A DNA stretch of 64,000 nt from positions 1,116,001 through 1,180,000 of the forward strand of contig JAVJRG010000012.1 of assembly GCA_040218535.1 (NCBI GenBank). Reading direction: 5' to 3'. Under the pieces are notes generated by a model that made no database searches, was not told the origin of the DNA, and worked only from the letters and a program-made list of their open reading frames with translations. This document shows, piece after piece, positions 1 through 7,672 of this stretch (within the stretch, counting starts at the first letter, position 1; each line of letters starts with the position of its first letter). The position numbers and the translations under genes are program-made. Origin of the DNA: Lacipirellulaceae bacterium (GTDB lineage: Bacteria; Planctomycetota; Planctomycetia; Pirellulales; Lacipirellulaceae).

Positions 1-369
1 TTCGTCCGCGGCCAGCTCGTTGGTGTCGCCCAGGCCTTCACGCAGTTCCTCTAAGCGAGCGGCGATCTGTTCGCGGGTGCCGAACAGGACGACCGAACGC
101 CCCAAGGTGATGACATCGCCATAGCGAAGGATCCTGAGATGCGTATCCTCGCCATTAACGCGGGTGCCGTTGGTGCTTTCCAGATCGGTGAGGACCAGCT
201 TGTCGCGGTCCTCCTGAATCTTCAGATGGAAGCGGCTGATCCGCTCGTCGTGCAACTGGACGGTGTTCCCTTCTTCACGACCGATCGTGATAGGGGTTTC
301 CAGGTCCGAGTAAACGTCGCCTCGATCCGCCCCATCGAGAACACGTAACGTGATTCCGCCGTCAGCCAC
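1..369 (-). CDS. FHA domain protein, N-terminal part
   Basis: Read on the minus strand from a GTG at 369 and running off the window edge, this encodes 123 residues. The forkhead-associated signature is clear: IGREEGN near residue 30, then the RISRFH phosphothreonine-binding loop and STNGTRVNG, in the usual order and spacing. FHA domains bind phosphothreonine peptides and commonly work with Ser/Thr kinases. The GTG start was chosen because an AGAGGCGA stretch lies about 10 bases upstream and two stops lie further upstream in frame. After the FHA domain a charged helical stretch (EQIAARLEELREGLG) begins. The rest of the protein and any second domain are outside the window, so its function beyond phosphopeptide binding is unknown. 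Confidence 0.85.
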   Translation of the reverse strand, partial: MADGGITLRVLDGADRGDVYSDLETPITIGREEGNTVQLHDERISRFHLKIQEDRDKLVLTDLESTNGTRVNGEDTHLRILRYGDVITLGRSVVLFGTREQIAARLEELREGLGDTNELAADE

Positions 370-1127
370 TTTGTTTCGGTCGCCTCTCGCTCGCAGGAAG
401 TCTTGCCTAACTGTCCCGAATTTGCCCTCGCCCTACAGCGCTTATAACACGCCCTGGGGCTGGGAGCAAGTAAAGTTGCGGCTTCGCGAATCCTCAGACT
501 TCCCTTATCAACCACTGATGAGCATGGTTAGACACAGATCCCGATTTCCAGGGTCCGATCTTCCGAGGTTGATCCAAAAACCGTTACTCAGATGGCACTG
601 TAGAAAACATTCTTCGATTGTTCCTTTTCATATCAGGCGCCCAAAAACGACGTGGAACAACCACATCGGCGTTGCACCTGTGACTCAATCGAAAGCCACG
701 AGTTGCCAATAGACAACACAAACAATGACGGACATTGATATTCATGCCTATTTCGAGTTTCTTCGCTTGTTTTGCGACTCGTTAAGTTTTCGTGAACTAT
801 GTTTTTACTAGGAGCGAAGTCAGCGATAGGCAGGCCCGCTTCACCACTTTTCTTATGCAGCATTGCCCCTAGCTGCAACCATATAGGCGTCGATGGGCAG
901 CCCGGCTGTCCCCCAAACTCATCTTCCAAGTTTCGTAAGAAGTAGAGCGAGTGTTCCCTGAGCGGTTCGTGCGTTCTCACAAATGAAGGCTTTCAACAAG
1001 AAAGCTGCTTCCCCAGGTCGAGCTTTGGCTCGGCTGGCGTCGGAGTGAAGGCTGCTGCGCATCGGCGAAGTGATACGTCACAACAGCCACTACTTTTCAA
1101 AGCAAACTCTTTTCTGGAGCCTCAAAA
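370..1127. other. Intergenic region, no gene recognised
   Basis: About 750 bases between the divergent FHA gene (minus) and the secreted-protein gene (plus). Open frames here, such as 633-980 on the minus strand, give proteins with no recognisable domain and no plausible start context. The stretch presumably contains the promoters of both flanking genes, but no convincing -35/-10 pair stood out. Confidence 0.5.
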
Positions 1128-1778
1128 ATGATACTTCAAAAATTCAAAACAATTGCCGTCGCCTGGTCAGTTGCTGTCGTAGTCTTTATTGGATTAACGG
1201 CACAGACCCAAGCCCTTGAAGTGGTCGCTATTGAAGAACACTGGGAACTCAAAGTCGGCCAGCCTGATGGCGGCGTCAGTGGTCCACAAGTGACGATGAT
1301 TATGTCGCCTACGAATGACATCGATCACGACTTTTTCGTCTATACGCTGAACTATCGCAGCGACCCCGACTTTACTGCGGGTGGCATGCAGGTGCAGCGT
1401 TGGTACGGAGAAGACTTTGAGGATAGCCGCAATGGCTCTCCCAACGGAATGCTTCACTATACCGATGAGACGGTCACTTGGGTTCAGCGATTGGAACTCG
1501 ATACCGCCAACAATAGCCTGACGTTTGATGTTAATAACGGAACTTCGGAATCCTGGGGTGCGTTCGGCAACCAAGGCTACATGCGATTCACGATCAATTC
1601 GACGCTCGCGAACCTCAACAACTATCGTCCCGCAGTTTCCATTACCGGCTCAGGTGTCAACTTCGGGGGCAATCGCGTCAAGTCACTCATCCTCACCAAA
1701 ATTCGATGGTGGGATGCCGAGGGGAACATGTACGAGATGGAAGCTCCGATCGACGTCGATGCAGACATTGATCCTTAA
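1128..1778 (+). CDS. Secreted protein of unknown function upstream of TadE/TadG genes
   Basis: A 216-residue protein with a clear Sec signal peptide: lysines near the start, the hydrophobic stretch VAWSVAVVVFIGL, then a likely cleavage site after TQA near residue 29. The mature part is rich in Thr, Asn, Asp, Trp and Tyr, has no cysteines and no recognised domain; its composition suggests a beta-sandwich (inference). It ends acidic (DVDADIDP). It lies 55 bases ahead of the first TadG-like gene in the same orientation, so it may be cotranscribed with the pseudopilin cluster and act at the cell surface. No enzymatic motif was seen. Confidence 0.7.
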   Translation: MILQKFKTIAVAWSVAVVVFIGLTAQTQALEVVAIEEHWELKVGQPDGGVSGPQVTMIMSPTNDIDHDFFVYTLNYRSDPDFTAGGMQVQRWYGEDFEDSRNGSPNGMLHYTDETVTWVQRLELDTANNSLTFDVNNGTSESWGAFGNQGYMRFTINSTLANLNNYRPAVSITGSGVNFGGNRVKSLILTKIRWWDAEGNMYEMEAPIDVDADIDP

Positions 1779-1833
1779 GCCTGAGGAGTGTTTCACTTTC
1801 CATTAAGCAAACCTTCCATCAGTGAGTTTTCAA

Positions 1834-3003
1834 ATGAACACTGGCAAGCCAAGCTTTCTTCGAACTAGCAGGGGGCAACGCAAGGGCGCGATTACCGTCC
1901 TCGCAGCGCTAATGACCGTTTGCATGTTGGCAATGGTCGCCTTCACGGTTGACGTGGGCTATATCCTTTCTAGCGAACAGGAATTACAACGCACCGCAGA
2001 TTCTGCAGCGCTGGCCGCTTGCTGGGAGTATGCTAAGAATCGAGCGCACGACAACAATCAGTACGATTCGATCAATGCGGGACGCCTTGTAGCCGCCCAG
2101 TATGCGGGCTTGAATCGAATCGGCGGTGCTGCAACGCAGATTGATCCGAACCTCAGCAACAGTACGTCTGGAGACATCACTTACGGTCGAATCGATGATC
2201 TCTACACTGCTGATCCGACGGTCGATACGTATAGCACGAAGGACTTCAATGCAGTCACAGTAAGGATTCGGAAGAACGAGAACATCAACGGCAAAGTCCC
2301 CTTGTTCTTTGCTAAGATCTTCGGCCTCTCTGGTCAGGAGATTCGCGGTGAAGCCACAGCTGCCTATACCGCAGGCATTTCCGGGCTTTCCGTGCCTGGG
2401 CATGGCGGCAATATCGACCTGCTTCCCTTCGCGCTCGATGAAGACACCTGGAACGATTTGCTGGCCGGCTATGCTCCCGATAATTGGGCATGGGATGCCG
2501 AAACAGGTGCGATCTCCAGCGGTTCTGATGGCATTCTCGAAGTGAACCTGTATCCGCAAGGGACGGGTTCACCTGGCAATCGAGGTACCGTAGATATCGG
2601 CGGCAGTAACAACAGCACCAACGACATCGCCCGACAGATTCTCTACGGAGTTTCTCCAACCGATATGGCCCACCACAATGGTGTGCTAGAGTTTGATGCC
2701 AACGGAGAACTGGAGCTCAATGGTGACACCGGCATTAGTGCGGGTGTCAAAGACGAATTGAAGGCCATCAAAGGCCAGCCACGTATCATCCCCATTTTCT
2801 CTCGCGTTCACGGACCGGGCAACAACGCTCAGTACACCATCGTCAAGTGGGCCGGCATCCGTATCTTGGACGTCAAGCTTACCGGTCCGATGAACAAGAA
2901 AAGAGTGATTGTCCAACCTGCCCCTATGGTTGTTGAAGGAGTCATTCCTGGTAAGGACGACGAGAGCGACTACGTCTACTCGCCAGTCGTCCTCGTGAAC
3001 TAG
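1834..3003 (+). CDS. TadG-like pilus assembly protein
   Basis: About 389 residues. The N-terminus has the TadG pattern: a basic leader (RTSRGQRKGAI), one membrane helix (TVLAALMTVCMLAMVAFTVDVGYI) and then the motif LQRTADSAALAACWE, typical of putative Flp-pilus TadG-like proteins. The remaining ~330 residues would lie outside the inner membrane and hold no von Willebrand motif. TadG family members are minor pseudopilin-like components of tight-adherence (Flp) pili or related secretion machinery. The ATG at 1834 is preferred over an in-frame GTG at 1822; neither has a strong ribosome site. The next gene, a TadE homologue, begins 65 bases downstream. Confidence 0.8.
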   Translation: MNTGKPSFLRTSRGQRKGAITVLAALMTVCMLAMVAFTVDVGYILSSEQELQRTADSAALAACWEYAKNRAHDNNQYDSINAGRLVAAQYAGLNRIGGAATQIDPNLSNSTSGDITYGRIDDLYTADPTVDTYSTKDFNAVTVRIRKNENINGKVPLFFAKIFGLSGQEIRGEATAAYTAGISGLSVPGHGGNIDLLPFALDEDTWNDLLAGYAPDNWAWDAETGAISSGSDGILEVNLYPQGTGSPGNRGTVDIGGSNNSTNDIARQILYGVSPTDMAHHNGVLEFDANGELELNGDTGISAGVKDELKAIKGQPRIIPIFSRVHGPGNNAQYTIVKWAGIRILDVKLTGPMNKKRVIVQPAPMVVEGVIPGKDDESDYVYSPVVLVN

Positions 3004-3068
3004 AGTGGGTCACCCACCTAGTTGAGGGCACACCGATTGAACATTACTACCGAATTGGGGTTATTGAA

Positions 3069-3533
3069 ATGAGATTTCTCACTAATCGACGCACTCGTGA
3101 CGCCTCAGGGAGGATCCAACGATCTTCGCTTCGTGGCTATCGAGCAGCGGAACGACGGGGAGCTTCCGTGGTTGAATTCGCCTTGGTCGCTCCCATCTTC
3201 TTCATGCTCGTTTTGGGCATGATCGAAGTAGGACGGGCGCTCATGGTCCAACAGGTGATTACCAATGCCTCACGCGTGGGAGCTAGGAAGGCCATCACGC
3301 TGTCAGGGACCCAGTCGAACACGATCACCAGGGTTGAAGATTATGCCACTAACACCGGCGTTCCGGGCGTCACAGTGACCGTCAGCCCAGACCCTGCCGC
3401 CACGGACCCTGGCGACGAGATTACCGTTCACGTATCGGTCGACTTTGCGAACGTCAGTTGGATGCCTTCGCCTTGGTTTATGGGAGGAGTGTCTTTACAG
3501 GCGTCTTCCGTGATGCGTAAAGAAGGCTTCTGA
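3069..3533 (+). CDS. TadE-like pseudopilin (first copy)
   Basis: 154 residues. After a basic N-terminus comes RRGASVVEFALVAPIFFMLVLGMIEVGR, the TadE signature: RxG before a Glu at position +5 of a hydrophobic helix, followed by a second conserved Glu and GRAL. The pattern resembles type IV prepilins, which are processed by a prepilin peptidase before the helix. The C-terminal ~90 residues are Thr/Val/Pro-rich and probably fold as a small extracytoplasmic domain. It follows the TadG-like gene by 65 bases; 246 bases separate it from the second TadE gene. Function in pilus or pseudopilus assembly is inferred from family membership. Confidence 0.85.
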   Translation: MRFLTNRRTRDASGRIQRSSLRGYRAAERRGASVVEFALVAPIFFMLVLGMIEVGRALMVQQVITNASRVGARKAITLSGTQSNTITRVEDYATNTGVPGVTVTVSPDPAATDPGDEITVHVSVDFANVSWMPSPWFMGGVSLQASSVMRKEGF

Positions 3534-3779
3534 ATGTCGTCAGAAGACTGAAGCAGAAATGTGAAAAACCGCAAGAATTATCAGACGCCTCGACATTTCA
3601 TGACCTAAGTTTGAATAGAAGCTAATCACTTTCTTTTCACAAATCACTTTTCAACTCCCTAGCGATACGCTTCCCCAGCATTGAAGTGAAACGACGTATC
3701 GTAACTTTTGCACAACTCCTCTCCCTAAGGTCACTCTACAGGGGCACGACTGTAGAGCGCGCTGCAAGCGACCGTTGCC

Positions 3780-4259
3780 ATGCTATGCTCTCGAAAAACT
3801 GATCGTTCGCCCAATCGCCGTGGAACCACGGTGGTAGAAGCAGCCTTCGTGTTGCCAGTCCTCTTCTTTTTAGTCTTTGCGATCATCGAGTTCGGTCACG
3901 CTCAGATGGTGGCCAATCTGATGCAAAGCGCTGCCCGGAGCGGAGCCCGTTTGGGTTCCACCGAAGGTATCTCTTCTGCTCAAGTGAATCAGCGTGTGAT
4001 CGACACCATCGGTTCGGCTGTCGATACCTCGTCGCTGAACATTTTCGTTAACGATGCCAGCAGCATGGATAACCCAACTGCAGGTGAGCAGACCGTCGAG
4101 CAAATCGAGTCCATGCCTGCCTTAGAAGTTCAGGATGCCGAGCCACGTCAGTTGTTCGTCGTGAGGGCAACGATTCCCTACAACGACATCGCCCTGGTTC
4201 CCATGCCTTTCATGAACGGAGTGATCCTCGGTGGGCAATCGTTTATGAGGCACGAGTAA
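3780..4259 (+). CDS. TadE-like pseudopilin (second copy)
   Basis: 159 residues with the same plan as its neighbours: basic start, RRGTTVVEAAFVLPVLFFLVFAIIEFGH, then MQSAARSGARLGS, which is the conserved TadE segment after the helix. The extracytoplasmic part is acidic and ends with a shared pattern (PMPFMNG...GGQSFMRHE) resembling the end of the first copy (PSPWFMGGVSLQASSVMRKEGF). The shared tail supports ancient tandem duplication. It probably sits in the inner membrane as a minor pseudopilin. The 110 bases to the next gene hold no obvious terminator. Confidence 0.85.
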   Translation: MLCSRKTDRSPNRRGTTVVEAAFVLPVLFFLVFAIIEFGHAQMVANLMQSAARSGARLGSTEGISSAQVNQRVIDTIGSAVDTSSLNIFVNDASSMDNPTAGEQTVEQIESMPALEVQDAEPRQLFVVRATIPYNDIALVPMPFMNGVILGGQSFMRHE

Positions 4260-4370
4260 ATCGTTTTTCTTAGGGAACGCCCTCCGTGACGTTCCACCGA
4301 AGCACCTAACACTTTCCGCTTACCTATCCAAACACCTAACCGCCACGTTCCCCAAAGTTGGAGAAACACC

Positions 4371-4883
4371 ATGACGCTACTAAGAGACAGAAAGAAGAGG
4401 CACACGTGCCGACCATCGTCACGGCGGTGTCCGGCAAGGTTGGGAGCCGTGGCGGTCGAATTCGCCGTCGTTGCCCCCGTGCTGTTGGCGATCGTTGTCG
4501 GGCTGATCGAGCTCAGCCGCGTCTACAACGCCCAGAACTTATTGCAGACCGCAGCTCGCGAGGGAGCCCGTTTTGCATCGATGGATCGGGCCGGCATGCT
4601 CAGCGATGGCGAAACGGCCAACGCGAAGCTAGAGAACGACGTGAAGAACTACTTGGCTTCAACGGGAATGGATCGCGATTCGATTGATGTTCAAATCCTC
4701 GACCACGACAACCCTGATCAAACCTTCAACCTCGACGATCCAGCGAACGACCTCAAGTTGTTCGACGTGACCATCGAAGCCCCGTACTCCTCGGTGAGTT
4801 ATACGCCAGTTCCGGAGAACAACGACTATACCCTAACCGCTTCGATCACCTTCCGTAATGGAAGACTGACGTATTCGGATTAG
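4371..4883 (+). CDS. TadE-like pseudopilin (third copy)
   Basis: 170 residues. The signature reads ARLGAVAVEFAVVAPVLLAIVVGLIELSR followed by LLQTAAREGARFAS, again RxG-x4-E plus a hydrophobic helix and the conserved AAREGAR segment. A GGAG ribosome site lies about 8 bases before the ATG. The extracytoplasmic part ends in a predicted beta-rich segment (YTLTASITFRNGRLTYSD). Having three TadE paralogues side by side suggests they form a hetero-oligomer at a pseudopilus tip or platform (inference). The TadG/VWA gene follows 90 bases later. Confidence 0.85.
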   Translation: MTLLRDRKKRHTCRPSSRRCPARLGAVAVEFAVVAPVLLAIVVGLIELSRVYNAQNLLQTAAREGARFASMDRAGMLSDGETANAKLENDVKNYLASTGMDRDSIDVQILDHDNPDQTFNLDDPANDLKLFDVTIEAPYSSVSYTPVPENNDYTLTASITFRNGRLTYSD

Positions 4884-4973
4884 CAGAAAGTCGAGATTCG
4901 GACCGCGAATCACAATCAAAACTCCAGGACTTCGCAAAACTCAGAGTTCTCCCCCTCGCCGTTGGAGGCACTT

Positions 4974-6740
4974 ATGAATACTCAATCGAAACTACCCCTC
5001 GTTTATGGACGCCGACCTGACGACCGTCGGGGTATCGCGGTGGTGCTGACCGGCTTCTGCCTTTGCGTGGTGTTTGCGTTTGTCGCCATGTCGGTCGATA
5101 CGGGCCGTATGGTTTTGACGGAAACCAACATGCAGAATGGAGTTGACGCTGCAGCGCTGGCTGCGGCACAAGAGATCACCGCCGCGGTTCATGCCGCCGG
5201 TGCAAACAACAGCTCGGTGAATCTCGATGCGAACTCCATTGCCGCTGCTGCAGCTCGCAGCATGGCTGAACAAGTCGCCGCTGCTAACGGCGTTTACATC
5301 GATCCGGCAACCGACGTCCGCTTCGGGAAGCGTTCCTACAACGAGGCGAACGGCACCTGGCCGATCGTCTGGGACGAGTCGCCTTACAACGTCGTGCAGG
5401 TCGTCGCCCGCAGAACCAACGAAGACACCACTGCCCCCGATGGCCAACTGCCCCTGGCCTTCGGTTGGGCAGTGGGTCGCTCGAAGGTGCCCATCCAAGC
5501 CTCAGCGACGGCGTTTGTTGAAGCTCGTGACATCGTGACCGTTCTCGACTTCTCAGCTTCGATGAACGACGACAGTTCACTGAAAAGCATCAACTCGCTC
5601 GGCCAATCACAGGTCGAAGATTCGCTCGACGCAATGTGGGATTCGCTCGTGGATGCCGATCTGCATTGGCCTGATACGGGGAATCCGAAGATCTTGTCCG
5701 CCTACGGGAGAATCAATTCCTACGAAGGCGTTTACTACAGCAGCAGTGACACCAACACGATTTTTAACTACTTGAATCTGGGCGACCGCAACTCAGATGG
5801 AACCCCGAAATACCCGTTCCCTCAGTCAGGCCGCTACAGCGACGGTACGCCTCGTCCGCAACCTAGCGCCAGCTACAGCGACGCTCTCTGGAAAGATTAC
5901 ATCTATCACACACGCCGCATGAGCGGACCGTACCGCAAAAAGTACGGGTACCGCACAATGATGGATTACTTGCAGGAGCGACGCTACAGCCGAACTAGCA
6001 GCGAAGACATGTGGCGGATGCCTCACTATCCGTTCAATGCGATTAAGAATGGTGCTTCCTTGTTCTGCGACTTCCTCACGGACCTCGACTTCGGTGACCA
6101 GCTTGGTTTGGTGAGCTACGGTGCCTGGGCAGTCAAGGAATGGAGTCACTACGACGGGGAGGTGGACGTCGACATCAGTGAAGATCCCATCACGAATGAT
6201 TACGCCACGATCGACCTTATCCAGCGTCGTCACCAGGCGGGTGACTACGATGGCTGGACGGGCATGGGTGACGGAATCCTCAAGGCGCACGAGCTATTGA
6301 TCGGTAGTCCTAGCGACCCCGATGATGACGGCCACGTTCGCTATGGTGCTCGTCCCACGATGCTAATCATGACTGATGGTCAAACCAACCAAGGCCCGTC
6401 GGGGTGGAGCATGCCGCAAAGCTTCCAATGGGCTGACTGGACCGACTACGATGGCGACGGTACGGCCGACTACTCCACGAGCAACTGGAAGAAGCAGTAT
6501 GCCTTCTGGGAAGCCACCGAAGCTGCCAAGCGAGGGATCACCTTGCACACCATGGCGGTGGGTGCGGGAGCGGATCGCGACCTCATGCGGGCCATCGCCT
6601 TTGCCGGTGGCGGCCAGTACATCGACGTCCCAGGCGGTACGACCGTCGCAGCGATGGAGGAGGATCTGCTAGATGCCTTCCGCCAAATCGCGGCGAAGGT
6701 TCCACCACCGAAGTTGGTATTCGAGTTAACCGCTGAATAG
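4974..6740 (+). CDS. TadG-like protein with von Willebrand factor A domain
   Basis: 588 residues. The N-terminus is TadG-like: RRGIAVVLTGFCLCVVFAFVAMSVDTGR then MQNGVDAAALAAAQE. From about residue 187 there is a VWA domain with an intact metal-ion-dependent adhesion site: DFSASMN (DxSxS), a Thr-containing loop near DGWTGMGDG, and MLIMTDGQTNQG near residue 461. The domain carries large insertions rich in Tyr, Ser and Arg between the first and second motifs, and an Asp-rich loop (DYDGDGTADY) that may bind calcium. VWA-bearing TadG proteins are thought to be adhesive or structural parts of Tad systems. The ATG at 4974 is preferred over a TTG at 4962 because GGAGG lies 5 bases before it. Confidence 0.88.
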   Translation: MNTQSKLPLVYGRRPDDRRGIAVVLTGFCLCVVFAFVAMSVDTGRMVLTETNMQNGVDAAALAAAQEITAAVHAAGANNSSVNLDANSIAAAAARSMAEQVAAANGVYIDPATDVRFGKRSYNEANGTWPIVWDESPYNVVQVVARRTNEDTTAPDGQLPLAFGWAVGRSKVPIQASATAFVEARDIVTVLDFSASMNDDSSLKSINSLGQSQVEDSLDAMWDSLVDADLHWPDTGNPKILSAYGRINSYEGVYYSSSDTNTIFNYLNLGDRNSDGTPKYPFPQSGRYSDGTPRPQPSASYSDALWKDYIYHTRRMSGPYRKKYGYRTMMDYLQERRYSRTSSEDMWRMPHYPFNAIKNGASLFCDFLTDLDFGDQLGLVSYGAWAVKEWSHYDGEVDVDISEDPITNDYATIDLIQRRHQAGDYDGWTGMGDGILKAHELLIGSPSDPDDDGHVRYGARPTMLIMTDGQTNQGPSGWSMPQSFQWADWTDYDGDGTADYSTSNWKKQYAFWEATEAAKRGITLHTMAVGAGADRDLMRAIAFAGGGQYIDVPGGTTVAAMEEDLLDAFRQIAAKVPPPKLVFELTAE

Positions 6741-6852
6741 AGGCTGTTGGCGGCGGGGTTGAAGGTGGAATGCGTGGCAGCCCTCCCACCGTCCACTTTC
6801 ATCCCCCCGCCTTCCGCCTGTTACCAAACTAAAGGAACCTACCTCTGCCCCA

Positions 6853-7013
6853 GATAGCTGGTGGCGTTGAAACGCGGTTGCCGTGTCCTGGGCCGCGCGG
6901 AGGCGCTACCAGCTATCGTACGGTAGAGGCTCTAGGGATTCAGGCTGTAGGCTTTAGGGCACCATTGGAGAGCGGTTTCTTATGCCAACCCTAAAGCCTA
7001 ATTCCTGCAGCCT
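6853..7013. repeat. Two consecutive imperfect inverted repeats between convergent genes
   Basis: The first hairpin has arms 6853-6866 and 6904-6917 (GATAGCTGGTGGCG and its complement, one mismatch). The second has arms from about 6941-6959 and 6989-7013; the shared core is AGGCTGnAG...GCTTTAGGG, the right arm carrying seven extra bases. They lie between the end of the TadG/VWA gene and the end of the GlsB-like gene, which converge, so they may stop transcription from both sides. There is no U-tract. Confidence 0.6.
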
Positions 7014-7019
7014 AAACGC

Positions 7020-7445
7020 CTAGTCTTCATACGCTGCGGAGTCGAACCGGCGACGTCGACCGTACCCACGTCGCCGACGGTGCGAACGCGTGACGTACTC
7101 GCCTTCGACAAAGTAATATCCGCCAAGCATCTTATAGAAGAACAGTATGAGCAGCGTCCCGGCGATACCCACAAGCATGCCCATCGGACTGATCGGGATG
7201 ACGCGTTCACCTCCGCGGAAGTAACTGGCAACGCCGCAACCCAGGATCGTTCCGCCGACACCCATCAGCACCGTAGCAATCGCCCCGCCCGGGTCACGCC
7301 CTGGCATGATGCCCTTGGCCAATAAACCGACGACGGTTCCAAAGCCAATCCAGACTAGCACATCGTTGACGATTTGCTGAGCGGAATCATCAAGGACAAT
7401 ACCTTGGGAGGTGTTGAATTCTTGTAAGGCGAGTAGTGCGGAGCA
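7020..7445 (-). CDS. GlsB/YeaQ/YmgE-type small membrane protein
   Basis: About 141 residues from the ATG at 7445; an in-frame upstream start at 7562 would add 39 residues lacking family similarity. Three hydrophobic segments are visible, with the family-like Gly pattern WIGFGTVVGLLAKGIMPGRDPGG and a second GTILG segment. This matches transglycosylase-associated / GlsB stress-response membrane proteins, which are usually about 80-90 residues; the function is poorly known. Here the C-terminus is extended by an Arg-rich cytoplasmic tail (RRRRGYGRRRR) ending AAYED, which is unusual. The gene is divergent from the helicase gene and convergent with the TadG/VWA gene. Confidence 0.75.
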   Translation of the reverse strand, partial: CSALLALQEFNTSQGIVLDDSAQQIVNDVLVWIGFGTVVGLLAKGIMPGRDPGGAIATVLMGVGGTILGCGVASYFRGGERVIPISPMGMLVGIAGTLLILFFYKMLGGYYFVEGEYVTRSHRRRRGYGRRRRFDSAAYED

Positions 7446-7672
7446 CATGATCAGAGCATCCTCAGGAACGCGGGTGGTTGAGCGACGGAGCGTAGTAAAC
7501 ACCGCCGACGAGCCATAGGGCAGCGTTAATACGGTTGCTAGCACTCTCCGATCGTTTGACAAATCGGCGCTAGAAGAACCTTGCCTTGTCGGCTCGGATG
7601 GCCGAACTCTATACTAAACACACGTCAACTACAGCTCAGGCGTTCAGTCAGGGGCCAAGGAGAGCCACAAGC

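Noticed and set aside
633-980. A 115-residue minus-strand frame in the first intergenic region
   Set aside because: No domain, signal peptide or ribosome site, and composition unlike the confident proteins of the window.
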